Origin: Verrucomicrobiaceae bacterium
GTDB lineage: Bacteria > Verrucomicrobiota > Verrucomicrobiia > Verrucomicrobiales > Verrucomicrobiaceae
Assembly (NCBI GenBank): GCA_016713245.1
Contig: JADJPM010000004.1
Location: forward strand, 620,001-684,000
DNA: 64,000 bases
Direction of reading: 5' to 3'
Part shown: in pieces, positions 35,241-45,164 of the stretch
How positions within the stretch are numbered: the first letter of the stretch is position 1
Layout of the letters: each line of letters opens with the position of its first letter
Made by a program: the position numbers and the translations under genes
Notes under the pieces: generated by a model
Seen by the model: the letters and a program-made list of their open reading frames with translations, nothing else
Told to the model about the DNA's origin: nothing
Databases searched by the model: none

Positions 35241-38200
35241 ATGAAAAAGCTCGTTTTCCTCAGCCTCGCCATCGTCCTGCACACCTTCTCCACCGGAGTC
35301 GAGGCGGCAGATGGGGCGCTGGCCTTCACGCCGGCCTCGCAGCAGTATGTGGAGGTGCCGAATTTCCACACGCTCGGCGTCACCAACGAGGTCACCATCG
35401 AGTTTTGGGCCTTCACGAATGCGGCGGGGAATCACTCGGCCTTCATACTGGAGGCGGATGCGGGCGGAAACCGCTGCCAGATGCACACCGCCTACTCGAA
35501 TGGGCAGACCTTTTGGGACTTTGGCTCCATCGTTGGCAATGCCGGGCGGCTTCAGGTGGCCACGCCCAGCGGCACTGTGGGCGCCTGGACGCATTGGGCT
35601 GTCGTCGCCAGTGCGAGCGGGAGCTTCATGAAAATCTATCGCGACGGCGTGGAGGTGGCGACGAAGACGGGCATGGATGACTTTAGCACCAGCACCGCGA
35701 GGTCGCTGCGCATCGGCGGCAACACGGGGTTGTTTTTCGATGGGCAGTTGGATGAGTTCCGGGTCTGGAATGTGGCGCGGACGGCGAGTGAGATCGCCGC
35801 GAACCGGCATGTGCCGCTCACGGGCAGCGAGGCGGGGCTGCGGCTATTTTTGAAGCTCGACGAGACCTCCGGCACGACGGCGGTGAACTCGGCCACGGCG
35901 ACGGGCGCGGCCTACGATGGCACGCTGGTGAATGCGCCGGTCCGCAGCACACGGCCCGTGCTCGTCACCACGCTGGCGAATGAGCTGGACACGCCCTCCG
36001 GTGCCGATCTTTCCCTCCGCGAGGCGCTGCGGGACGCGGCGGCGGCCGCGGGTGCGGACAGCATTTCCTTCGCCCCGGCACTGGCGGGCGGCACCATCAC
36101 GCTGAGTGCCGGGATCGCGGTGAATAACTCGGCGGGGGTGACGGTGGATGCCACCAGCCTGCCCGGTGGCATCACGATCGATGCGGGAGCTGGCACGAAC
36201 CGCGTCTTTAACATCGCCTCTGGCGGCGTGATCACGCTGAATGGCCTCACGCTCACCGGCGGGAGCACCGCCGGGAGCGATGATGGCGGTGCGATCCACA
36301 ATCAAGGCACACTCACGATGTCGCGCTGCACGCTCACCGGAAATGCAGCGAGTGATGAAGGCGGCGCGATTCATAACACCAGCACGCTTTCAATGAGCCA
36401 GTGCACGCTTTCTGGAAACACCTCCGGCAGGAATGGCGGCGCGATCATGTCCATCCCCGGCACCGTGACGCTGACGCAATGCACGATCGCGGGAAACACA
36501 GCGACCAACTCGGGCGGTGGAGTGAGCATCTTTGGCTCCACGGTGTCGCTGACGAACTGCCTCATCGCTGGAAACACAGCGCCGTCCGGACCTGACCTCA
36601 ACGGCAGCACTTACACCCGCAGCGGCGTGAACCTCATCGGTAAAAATGCCAACGTGACCACGCCGTTTCCTAGCGGCCAGCCGAATGCCAACGGCGACTT
36701 CGTCGGCACCAACGCCGCGCCTTTGAGCCCGCAGCTCGATGTGCTCGGCAGCTACGGCGGCCCCACCCAGACGCGGCGCCTGCTCGCAGGCAGCCCGGCG
36801 CTGAATCGCATCGCCAGCCCGGCATTCACCACGGACCAGCGCGGCTTCCCGATCGTGGGAGCCGCTGACATCGGTGCCTACGAGAGCCAGGTCGGTGCCA
36901 TCGCGGCTCTCGCCATCAACGAAGATGCCACCACTGGCACATTACCTTTCAGCGTCGGCACCGTGGGCACGCTCACGGCCACCTCCAGCAACACGGCGCT
37001 GGTGCCGAATGCCAGCATCACCCTCGGTGGCAGCGGCAGCAGCCGCACGCTCGCCGCCACGCCGCTGGCGGATGCGAATGGCACCACGACGATCACCGTG
37101 ACGGACTCACCCTCCGGCGAGGCCGCGTCCTTCACCCTCACCGTGACGGCGGTGAATGACACGCCCACGCTGAATGCGATCAGCAATCCCGCTGCGATCA
37201 ATGAGGACGCCCCGCAGCAGACGGTCAGTCTCAGCGGCATCGGCACCGGCGCGGCGAATGAGACGCAGACGCTCACTGTCACCGCTACGTCGAGCAACAC
37301 GGCGCTCATCCCGCATCCCACCGTCAGCTACACCAGCCCAAACACCACCGGCTCGCTCGCTTACACGCCCGTAGCGAATGCCAGCGGCTCCGCCATCATC
37401 ACTGTGACAGTGAATGACGGCCAGGCCGCGAACAACACCCGCGTCCGCACCTTCACCGTCGTGGTGAATGCCGTGAATGACGCGCCCGTCGCCGTGGCGG
37501 ATGCGCAGACGATCGCACCGAAGACCACGCTCAAGTTTGCGGCCACGAAATTGGTGGCGAACGACACGGATTTGGAAGGCGGCACGCTGACTGTCGTCTC
37601 GGTGCAGAGTCCGTCCCACGGTGCCACGGTCAGCCTGGGCAGCGGCACGATCACCTACGTCCCGGCAGCCGAATTTACCGGGGTGGCGACGTTTACCTAC
37701 ACCGTCACGGATGGAACAGGCGGCTTTGCGGTTGGACTGGTAACCATCACCGTCAGCAGCACCGAGAAAGTCGTGCTCAAGGACACGCAGATGAGCATCA
37801 CGAGCGCGGGCACGATCACGAATGCCGTGGAGCTCGATGGAACGGGCGGTCTGACCTCCGATCAGCCCGTCACGCTCGGCGGCCAGGTGACGGTGAAGGG
37901 CACGCCCGTGATCGACACGAGCAGCAACATCACGATCAGCGGCTCGATCGATGGCGACGGGCGGCTGGAGAAAACCGGCAGCGGCAGGCTGAATCTCACC
38001 GCTGCCAGCACCTTCACGGGCGGATTCCGGGCCACGCAGGGCGTGGTGGGCATCGGAGACAACGCCGCGCTCGGCACCGGCACCGTCACGCTCGGCGGGG
38101 CGGGCATCGAGTCCGTCGGCGCTCGTCGCGTGCTGGCGAATCCGGTGGAGATCACCGGAAACACGGTCGTTTCCGGCCCCGGCATCGGCCTCAGTGGGCC

Positions 38201-41200
38201 GGTGAAGCTCAGAGGACCACGTGGCATTCAGACAGATGGGAATCTGGACATCGACGGCCCGGTGCAGGATGAGGGTGGTCCTGCAAAGATCACCAAACGC
38301 GGTGGCGGAGACTTGATTCTCGGCGGAGAGAACACCTTCTCCGGCGGAGTGGATGTCAAAGAGGGCACGCTGGCTCTCGCGAAGGACACAGCCGCAGGCA
38401 CTGGCCCTGTCGTACTCTCTGGCGGTGAGCTGGAGGCCATCGGAGATCGCGAACTGGACAATCCGGTCGAACTGAAGGCCGACACCGTCCTCAAGGGCGA
38501 CGAAATCAAGCTGATGGGCCCGATGGCCGTGAGCGGCGAGAAAACGCTCACCACGGAGGCGGATGTGGAGTTGCACGGCACCGTGAAGAGCAATACCCCG
38601 GGCACCACCACCAAGCTGAAAAAGAAAGGCAAAGGCAAGCTCACCAATGCTCCCACGGCCAAGAATGACGTCGATGTGGAGGTCAACGATGGCCGCTACG
38701 CCAATGAAGGCGTGAGCCGTGGCAGCACGACGGCTCCCAGCCCTCCACCGCAGGTGCAGGTGGATACAGGACTGTTTTCCTCACACACCACGGTGAGCGG
38801 CTTTCCTGCGGTGAGCTACTTTGATAAGGAAAATGGCGATCTGAAGTACATGCGGGCCAAGAAGGAGGACGGAAGGAGTTTCCTCCCACCTGTCACCGTC
38901 GATGCCACAGGGGATGTCGGAGCGAGCACCTCATTGTTTGTGGTGGATGGCCATCCAGCCATCGCCTACCGCGAAGGCGGTGGTGTCGGCGGGCGTCTCA
39001 AATACGTCCGCGCCAATGATATGTGGGGTCAAGCATGGGGCACTCCCGTCGTCGTCTCCGAGCTCAAGAGCAGCTTCATCACTCTTCAAGTCGTGGATGG
39101 GAAACCCGCCATCGCCTTCTTCGCGACGGAGGAAAAAGATTTGTGCTTTGTGCGGGCCCGCGACGTGACCGGCACGAACTGGGGCACCGTGCTCACGGTC
39201 GCCAGTAGCGGTAATGTGGGCTTCCACGCCTCCATGGTCATTGCGAATGAAAAGCCGGCCATTCTTTGCCTGGATTTGACCAACAATTCCTTGGTGTATT
39301 TCCGAGCCACCACCGAGAACGGTTCATCCTGGGCTGCTGGCGTCGTCGTCTCTGCTTCTTCGAATAAAAAGGGCATTCTCAGCGCCAACTCCCATCCTCG
39401 TCTTAGCATCGTTTCTGGAAGGCCCGCCGTCTGCTACGTGGCAAAAATCAAGGCCACCCCTCAAGCAACGGCGGTGCCCACCCTGCTGTATAAACGTGCG
39501 AACAACATGACTGGGCTTTCGTGGCCTCATGCTGCCGTGACCGTGATCAGCCCGGGCGAGGCGATGGAATTCCCATCCTTGACCGAGGTGGGCGGTACGC
39601 CGGCCGTGAGCTACCTGAAGGCCGTCGATTCGAAGACCAACCTCCTGGAGTACGTCTGGGCTGCCGATGCAAATGGAGACTCCTGGCCCGCAACCAATCT
39701 CAGGGAGACAAAAGAGAAGGCGAGATCCTCCGCTACCTCGTTGCAGCCTTTGAGTGGCGGACGGGTCGGCATTTCCTACTACAGCGGCTCCAGCACCCTC
39801 GGCTACGCCTCCTTTCAGCCCGTCGCTGAGACCGTGCCAACTACTCCCGATGACCGCGTCGGCGATCGTGCCGACCGCAAACAAGAAAAAACTCCACCGC
39901 CCGACCCCACTCCCGTGCCGCCCAATCCGGACACAGGCGGCAAAAACGGCCAGACCAAACCCGTGAAAGACCAAGGAAGCGGCTCCAACGCTCCTCCTCC
40001 GGCAGCCGATCCAGCTAGGCCGCCCGAGGCCGGCCAATCACCCAAGGTTCAACCTGCGCAGTCCGGTGGCTATGTCAGCGGCGATTCCTCCAACAAAGCC
40101 GCTGAAGACAAGAAGGGGAGTGCCGAAGTAGCGAATGGAAACAGCCCCGGCATGTCCGAAAACGCCGAGGATGTGATCTGGGAGGATGGCGTCACCATCG
40201 TGTGGGACATCAACGATGCCAGCGGCCTCCCTGGGCTGAACTGGGATTACTTCAAAGTCGGCGGACTTTTTGAAATCGAAGCCGCTAGCACGGATCCGAT
40301 CTACTTCGAGATCGAGTCGCTGCTTCCTGACAACACCGCCGGTCCCGTGACCCACTTCAGCCCCTATGTGGCTCAAAGTTGGAAAATCGTCTCCGCTGGC
40401 GCGATCACCGGTTTTGCAGCCGACAAGTTTGTCATCAGCACCGAGGGCTTTGCGAACGATTTGAAGGGCGGCGGCTTCTCCCTCGCTCAAAGCGGCGGTG
40501 AACTGCATCTCGTCTTCACGCCTGCCTCGACGCTGGCACCCGAAATCACCGTTTTGAGCAGCAGTGTCAGCCTTGGCAGCGGCTCGGCGCTGGATGTCGG
40601 CACGCTCGCCGCCTCCACGCAGACCACGCTCAGCTACACCGTGCGAAATGACGGCAGCGGGCCTCTCAGCGGCATCCGCATCGAAAACGCCTCCGTCCTC
40701 ATCGGCGATGGATCGCTCACCTTCGACGTCCCAGCGGCCACCACGCTCGCTCCAGGCGCCAGCCTCATTTTCGATGCCACTTTGACAAATGAAGGCGCTG
40801 CCGCGGGTGGCATCGTCGCCGCATTCACGATCACTTCCGATGATGCGGACGAAAGCATCTTCACCCTCCATCTCACCGCGAATGCCGCCGTCGTGCCCGC
40901 GCCTGAGATCGCCGTGGCAAAGACGGCTGGAAATGTGGATCTGACCTCCGGCAGCCTCACGCCGGTGAATTTCGGCAACGTGAGCACCGCCGCCTCCGCC
41001 GCGCTGGATTTCACGCTCGCCAACACCGGCAGCGCCAGCCTCAGCGGCATCGATTTCATCATCGACGGGCCTCACAGCATCGACTTTCACCTCATCGCGG
41101 AAAATTTGAGCGATGTCGATGGCGGGGCCTCCGCGAGCTTCCAAGTCGAGTTTGAGCCCTCCGCCGCCGGTTTGCGGCAGGCCACGCTTTTCATCCGCAG

Positions 41201-43433
41201 CAGTGACGCGGATGAAAATCCCTTCATCATCCATCTCTCCGGCACTGGCGATGCCACGCCCGAGATCGCCGTCACGGGCGCAGGCCGGTCACTCGTCGAT
41301 GGAGACCCATCGCCCGTCGATTTCGGCACGCTGGCCGTGAATGCGCATCAAGACATCTCCTTCAGCATCGCCAACATCGGCACGCTGGACCTCACCGGCC
41401 TCGCGCTGAGCCTCACCGGCGCGGATGCCAGCCAGTTTTCGATTCAAACAGGCCTCACCGCCTCCACACTCGCTCCGGCTGACGCTGCGCCCGTCGTCAT
41501 CCGTTTCGCACCGACCTCCGCAGGCGTGAAGCACGCCAATCTCCAAATCACCAGCACTGACAGCGATGAACCCGTCTTCGACATCGCGCTCACCGGCGAA
41601 GGCAGCGTCGCCACGGAGTTCGTGCTCGAAAATGCCGCCGCAGCGTCTCTCAGCCTCAATGAGAGCGCGGATTTCGGCACCGTGCTCAGCGGTGAAAGCG
41701 CAGCCCTCACCTTCACGATCAAAAACATCGGCTCCGCAGACCTCACCGGCCTCACTTTGTCACTCTCAGGCGATGCCGCCGCCGATTACAGCCTCGGCGC
41801 CTTGAGCACGCCCGCTCCGCTCGCTGGTCCGTCGGGTGTGAGCACCTTCACACTCACCTTTAGCCCCAGTGCCTCCGGCATTCGAAATGCGGCGCTGCTC
41901 ATCGAGTCGAATGATGCCGATGAAGGCCTATTCGTGATCTATCTCACCGGAACCGGCACATTGCCGCCCTCCGCGCCGACGGACATCCTGCTCAGCAACA
42001 GCACCGTGATCGAAAACGCCGGCCCAGGCACCTTGATCGGCACTCTGACGGCTGTGGATGCCAATCTCGGCCAGTCGCACACCTTCACCCTGGTCCCCGG
42101 CACGGGAGACACGCACAACACGCTCTTTGGCATTTCATCCGGCGATCTCGTTTTAAATGCCAACGCCGATTTTGAATCGCTCACCACCTACAGCATCCGC
42201 GTGCAGGCCGATGACGGCAGCGGTGGCACCTTTGCCAAAACCTTCAGCATCACCGTCACCGATGCCAATGATGCTCCGCTGATCACCAGCAGCCTCGGTG
42301 GCTCCTCTGCGGCCATCTCCGTCGCTGAAAACACCACCGCCGTGACCACCGTGACCGCCAGTGATCTCGATTCACCCGCGCAGACGCTCCTACACAGCAT
42401 CACCGGCGGCGCGGATGCCGCGCACTTCACCATCGTGCCCGCCACCGGCGTGCTCACCTTCCTCACCGCGCCCAGCTTTGAAGCTCCGTCCGATCTCGGA
42501 GCCGATAACATCTACGAAGTCCTCATCACCGTCACCGACAGCGGCACGCCGGCGCTTTCCGACACGCAGTTGATCAGCATCACCATCACCGATGCTCCTG
42601 AGCCAGAAATCGCCATCAGCGGCAATGCCACACCCATCCTCGCTGGCGATGTCAGCCACTTTGGCGACACCGCCGTCACTGGCGGCAGTGTCGTGCGCAT
42701 CTTCACCATCACCAACAGCGGACTCGCCGCGCTTACGCTCACCGGCACCGCGCCCGACTACGTGACGCTCTCGGGCAGCGGAGCCGGCCACTTCAGCATC
42801 ACCGCACAGCCTGCCTCCGGCACTCTCGCCGCGGGCGGCACGCAGACCTTCCAGATCACCTTTGATCCATCGGCTCTCGGCACGCACACCGCCACCGTCA
42901 GCATCGCCAGCGATGACGAGGACGAGAATCTCTTCACCTTCGACATCCGCGGCAACGGCGCATCGAGCCACTTCACGGCCGCCGTCTCCAATTGGGCCGC
43001 CGCGAACAATCTCGCGCCCGGCGACTCCAATCCCGGTGACGATCCCGATGGCGATGGCAAAACCAATCTCGAAGAATTCGCCTTTGGCACGCATCCAGGC
43101 ACCGGCAGCTCCGGCAGTGCAGCCGCGGCCTACACCGGCAGCTTCGCCGCCGCCACGCTCACCGCGACCGGCCAGCCACTCGCGCAATTCGAGCCCAGCA
43201 GCGTCACCGGCGTCGATTTCCGCGCTGTTTTTGTCCGCCGTGCCGATCACAGCACCCTCGGCCTCACCTATACCGTCCAGTTCAGCGCCGATATGACCAC
43301 CTGGCAGACCACCACCGTCATCCCCACCGTGCTCGACACCGTTGGCGACATGCAACTCGTCAGCGTGCCCTACCCGCTCTTCGTCAAAGGCAAACGCGCC
43401 CGCTTCTTCCACGTCGTCGTCAGCCAGCCGTGA
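35241..43433 (+). CDS. Giant secreted multidomain surface protein, cassette A
   Basis: 2730 residues. Signal peptide 1-22. Approximate order: LamG/laminin-G-like (25-205, ending LDEFRVWNVARTASEI); CSLREA-like beta-helix with GGAIHNQGTLTMSRCTLTGN rungs (240-550); Ig/cadherin-like repeats (550-835); autotransporter-type strand repeats (845-1130); repeats with YFDKENGDLKYMRAK-type blades, possibly a propeller (1170-1525); Pro/Lys-rich linker (1530-1640); choice-of-anchor D domains (1760-2235); cadherin-like (2240-2450); anchor D (2455-2570); TSP3-like calcium segment DPDGDGKTNLEEF near 2600. No C-terminal beta-barrel is seen. Probably a large adhesin or matrix protein; its partners are unknown. 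Transcription from promoter B is inferred. Confidence 0.88.
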   Translation: MKKLVFLSLAIVLHTFSTGVEAADGALAFTPASQQYVEVPNFHTLGVTNEVTIEFWAFTNAAGNHSAFILEADAGGNRCQMHTAYSNGQTFWDFGSIVGNAGRLQVATPSGTVGAWTHWAVVASASGSFMKIYRDGVEVATKTGMDDFSTSTARSLRIGGNTGLFFDGQLDEFRVWNVARTASEIAANRHVPLTGSEAGLRLFLKLDETSGTTAVNSATATGAAYDGTLVNAPVRSTRPVLVTTLANELDTPSGADLSLREALRDAAAAAGADSISFAPALAGGTITLSAGIAVNNSAGVTVDATSLPGGITIDAGAGTNRVFNIASGGVITLNGLTLTGGSTAGSDDGGAIHNQGTLTMSRCTLTGNAASDEGGAIHNTSTLSMSQCTLSGNTSGRNGGAIMSIPGTVTLTQCTIAGNTATNSGGGVSIFGSTVSLTNCLIAGNTAPSGPDLNGSTYTRSGVNLIGKNANVTTPFPSGQPNANGDFVGTNAAPLSPQLDVLGSYGGPTQTRRLLAGSPALNRIASPAFTTDQRGFPIVGAADIGAYESQVGAIAALAINEDATTGTLPFSVGTVGTLTATSSNTALVPNASITLGGSGSSRTLAATPLADANGTTTITVTDSPSGEAASFTLTVTAVNDTPTLNAISNPAAINEDAPQQTVSLSGIGTGAANETQTLTVTATSSNTALIPHPTVSYTSPNTTGSLAYTPVANASGSAIITVTVNDGQAANNTRVRTFTVVVNAVNDAPVAVADAQTIAPKTTLKFAATKLVANDTDLEGGTLTVVSVQSPSHGATVSLGSGTITYVPAAEFTGVATFTYTVTDGTGGFAVGLVTITVSSTEKVVLKDTQMSITSAGTITNAVELDGTGGLTSDQPVTLGGQVTVKGTPVIDTSSNITISGSIDGDGRLEKTGSGRLNLTAASTFTGGFRATQGVVGIGDNAALGTGTVTLGGAGIESVGARRVLANPVEITGNTVVSGPGIGLSGPVKLRGPRGIQTDGNLDIDGPVQDEGGPAKITKRGGGDLILGGENTFSGGVDVKEGTLALAKDTAAGTGPVVLSGGELEAIGDRELDNPVELKADTVLKGDEIKLMGPMAVSGEKTLTTEADVELHGTVKSNTPGTTTKLKKKGKGKLTNAPTAKNDVDVEVNDGRYANEGVSRGSTTAPSPPPQVQVDTGLFSSHTTVSGFPAVSYFDKENGDLKYMRAKKEDGRSFLPPVTVDATGDVGASTSLFVVDGHPAIAYREGGGVGGRLKYVRANDMWGQAWGTPVVVSELKSSFITLQVVDGKPAIAFFATEEKDLCFVRARDVTGTNWGTVLTVASSGNVGFHASMVIANEKPAILCLDLTNNSLVYFRATTENGSSWAAGVVVSASSNKKGILSANSHPRLSIVSGRPAVCYVAKIKATPQATAVPTLLYKRANNMTGLSWPHAAVTVISPGEAMEFPSLTEVGGTPAVSYLKAVDSKTNLLEYVWAADANGDSWPATNLRETKEKARSSATSLQPLSGGRVGISYYSGSSTLGYASFQPVAETVPTTPDDRVGDRADRKQEKTPPPDPTPVPPNPDTGGKNGQTKPVKDQGSGSNAPPPAADPARPPEAGQSPKVQPAQSGGYVSGDSSNKAAEDKKGSAEVANGNSPGMSENAEDVIWEDGVTIVWDINDASGLPGLNWDYFKVGGLFEIEAASTDPIYFEIESLLPDNTAGPVTHFSPYVAQSWKIVSAGAITGFAADKFVISTEGFANDLKGGGFSLAQSGGELHLVFTPASTLAPEITVLSSSVSLGSGSALDVGTLAASTQTTLSYTVRNDGSGPLSGIRIENASVLIGDGSLTFDVPAATTLAPGASLIFDATLTNEGAAAGGIVAAFTITSDDADESIFTLHLTANAAVVPAPEIAVAKTAGNVDLTSGSLTPVNFGNVSTAASAALDFTLANTGSASLSGIDFIIDGPHSIDFHLIAENLSDVDGGASASFQVEFEPSAAGLRQATLFIRSSDADENPFIIHLSGTGDATPEIAVTGAGRSLVDGDPSPVDFGTLAVNAHQDISFSIANIGTLDLTGLALSLTGADASQFSIQTGLTASTLAPADAAPVVIRFAPTSAGVKHANLQITSTDSDEPVFDIALTGEGSVATEFVLENAAAASLSLNESADFGTVLSGESAALTFTIKNIGSADLTGLTLSLSGDAAADYSLGALSTPAPLAGPSGVSTFTLTFSPSASGIRNAALLIESNDADEGLFVIYLTGTGTLPPSAPTDILLSNSTVIENAGPGTLIGTLTAVDANLGQSHTFTLVPGTGDTHNTLFGISSGDLVLNANADFESLTTYSIRVQADDGSGGTFAKTFSITVTDANDAPLITSSLGGSSAAISVAENTTAVTTVTASDLDSPAQTLLHSITGGADAAHFTIVPATGVLTFLTAPSFEAPSDLGADNIYEVLITVTDSGTPALSDTQLISITITDAPEPEIAISGNATPILAGDVSHFGDTAVTGGSVVRIFTITNSGLAALTLTGTAPDYVTLSGSGAGHFSITAQPASGTLAAGGTQTFQITFDPSALGTHTATVSIASDDEDENLFTFDIRGNGASSHFTAAVSNWAAANNLAPGDSNPGDDPDGDGKTNLEEFAFGTHPGTGSSGSAAAAYTGSFAAATLTATGQPLAQFEPSSVTGVDFRAVFVRRADHSTLGLTYTVQFSADMTTWQTTTVIPTVLDTVGDMQLVSVPYPLFVKGKRARFFHVVVSQP

Positions 43434-43435
43434 TC

Positions 43436-43572
43436 CATTCCTGATTTTTGAATCCTGAATCCTGATTCTCTAAACCACTTGTCCTTTATCTCCATGAGCG
43501 TCACATCAAACACTTCCTCTCCAGTCAGGATTCCGAATGATTCAGGAATCAGGAATCTAAGATCAGGAATCC
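43436..43572. repeat. Inverted blocks of GAATCAGGA words
   Basis: The left block (43436-43470) repeats AATCCTG and TGATTC; the right block (43525-43572) repeats its inverse, GATTCAGGAATCAGGAATC. The right block overlaps codons 11-26 of the PEP-CTERM gene. The build resembles the blocks at 17219 and 54455, each made of a different short word. Confidence 0.6.
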
Positions 43573-44174
43573 TCCCCTTCCTTTGTATGCTGTTCTTCAC
43601 GACGCCCTCTCATTCGGCCGTCATCTACAGCGGCCTGCAAAACATCGCCATCCCCTTCAGCCCCACGGGCGAGGTCTATGTGAATCTCTTCACGAATGCC
43701 ACCTCCAGCACTGCCCCGGTGGATTTTGAAACCTCCCCGTGGCTGCTGGCCTTCTTTGGAGGCAGCGGCATCGGCACCGGGCCGCTCGTGCGCACTGTCG
43801 TCACCGGCGGCGTCATCGCCGGAGCGGAGCAGACGGCCAATCTGACCTACGGCAGCGTCATTGATGCCATGTCCCGCTTCTCCATAGGCGACGCTGGTTT
43901 CAACGGCAGCGAAACGCACACCGGCCCGGCGCTCAACCAGTTCCAGCTCGGCACGCAGGGCTATATCGGCTACGCCTTCGAGACCACCGGCGGCGGCTCC
44001 ACCTACTTCGGCGTCATGCGCATTACTGTCGATAACACCGGCCTCGGCACCCTCCATGACTGGAGCTACCAAAACGTGCCCGGCATGCCCATTTCCGTGC
44101 CCGAGCCATCCCGCAACCTTTTGGTCATGCTGGCTGTGGCCACGGCATCGTGTCGAAGAAGGCGTGCCTCGTAG
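43494..44174 (+). CDS. PEP-CTERM sorting-signal protein
   Basis: 226 residues from ATG 43494 (a TTG at 43479 would add five). The hydrophobic stretch GILPFLCMLFFTTPSHS is the signal peptide, preceded by an unusual ~25-residue leader that overlaps a short inverted repeat. The C-terminus is diagnostic: VPEPSRNLLVMLAVATASCR then RRRAS, that is PEP, a membrane helix and a basic tail, recognised by exosortase for processing and surface attachment. The middle domain is of unknown function (beta-rich, TYGSVIDAMSRFSIGDAGF). It follows giant A by 60 bp and may be part of the same surface programme. No exosortase gene is in the window. Confidence 0.82.
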   Translation: MSVTSNTSSPVRIPNDSGIRNLRSGILPFLCMLFFTTPSHSAVIYSGLQNIAIPFSPTGEVYVNLFTNATSSTAPVDFETSPWLLAFFGGSGIGTGPLVRTVVTGGVIAGAEQTANLTYGSVIDAMSRFSIGDAGFNGSETHTGPALNQFQLGTQGYIGYAFETTGGGSTYFGVMRITVDNTGLGTLHDWSYQNVPGMPISVPEPSRNLLVMLAVATASCRRRRAS

Positions 44175-44176
44175 CC

Positions 44177-44231
44177 GTCGCAAATCGCACACACTTTGTC
44201 GTGGTGAAGAGCGGCTGGAGTTCGTTATGCT
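44177..44231 (+). promoter_or_regulatory. Upstream element shared with the gene at 30361
   Basis: CGCACACACTTTGTCGTGG ends at 44204; after 15 nt comes GTTCGTTATGCT (44220-44231), 7 nt before the ATG at 44239. Sequence, spacing and distance to the start match the element at 30299-30352. Confidence 0.65.
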
Positions 44232-44238
44232 CTGCCGC

Positions 44239-45122
44239 ATGCCCAAACTCGCCGCCTTCCCGAAAGCCTTCATGGTCGCCCTTTGCAAAGAAGGGACGAT
44301 GACCGTCTCCGAATGGATCCAGCTCGCCTCCACGCTCGATGTGCAGGGCCTCGAATGGTATGCGGGCTTCCTGGAGATGGCCGATGAGAAAAACTGGCCG
44401 CGCTTTCGCAAAGAGGTCGAGGACACCGGCAAGGTCATCCCGATGATGTGCTGCTCGCCCGACTTCACGCATCCCGACGCCGCCTTCCGCGAAAAGGAGA
44501 TCGCGAAGCAGAAACGCTGGATCGACATGACGCACACGCTCGGCGGCAGCTACTGCCGCGTGCTCAGCGGCCAGCGCAGGCCCGAGCTGAGCATCGACGA
44601 GGTGTGAAGCTTGCCGCCGACTCCATCCATGCCTGCCTGCCTTATGCGCAGGAGCGCGGCATCACGCTCATCATCGAAAACCACTACAAGGACGACTTCT
44701 GGGAGTATCCCGAGTTCGCGCAGAAGATGGATGTCTTCTGCAAACTCGTGGATGCCGTGAATCACCCGAACTTCGGCGTGAACTACGACCCCTCGAACAC
44801 CTACCTCGCCGGTGAAGATCCTATCGAGCTGCTGAAGCGCGTCTCGCATCGCGTCGTCACGATGCACGCCAGCGACCGCTACCTCGCCGAAGGCACCATC
44901 GAAGACCTCCGCAAAGAAGAAGGCGGCGCGCAAGGCTACGCCAAACGCCTCCGCCACGGCGAGATCGGAAAAGGCCTCAACGACTACGACGCCATCTTCC
45001 GTGAGCTGAAAAGCAAGGGCTTCAACGGCTGGATCAGCATCGAAGACGGCGTCGATGGCATGGAGCAGCTCGCCAGGAGCGTCGATTTCCTGAAGCGGAA
45101 GATCGCGCAGCACTGGCCATGA
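44239..45122 (+). pseudogene. Xylose-isomerase-like TIM-barrel sugar epimerase, frameshifted
   Basis: The first part (MPKLAAFPKAFMVALCKEG ... LSGQRRPELSIDE) runs from 44239 to a premature stop at 44605-44607. The rest (GVKLAADSIHACLPYAQERG, LIIENHYKDDFWEYPEF, NFGVNYDPSNTYLAGEDP, HASDRYLAEGTIED, FNGWISIEDGVDGMEQLARS) continues in another frame to 45122. Adding one G at 44601-44602 (GAGGTGTG to GAGGGTGTG) restores a single protein of about 294 residues, the usual size of the family, with Glu and Asp/His metal ligands in place. Either a true recent frameshift or a base-call error in a G run. A related C-terminal relic is at 57961. The intact conserved upstream element argues for recent function. 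Confidence 0.85.
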
Positions 45123-45164
45123 GTTGCTTGCGGTGAGGAGATCGAAGGACATGATGATTCGCCA

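Noticed and set aside
43479..43493. TTG 43479 as start of the PEP-CTERM protein
   Set aside because: ATG 43494 is in frame 15 nt later; the added residues bring nothing to the signal peptide.
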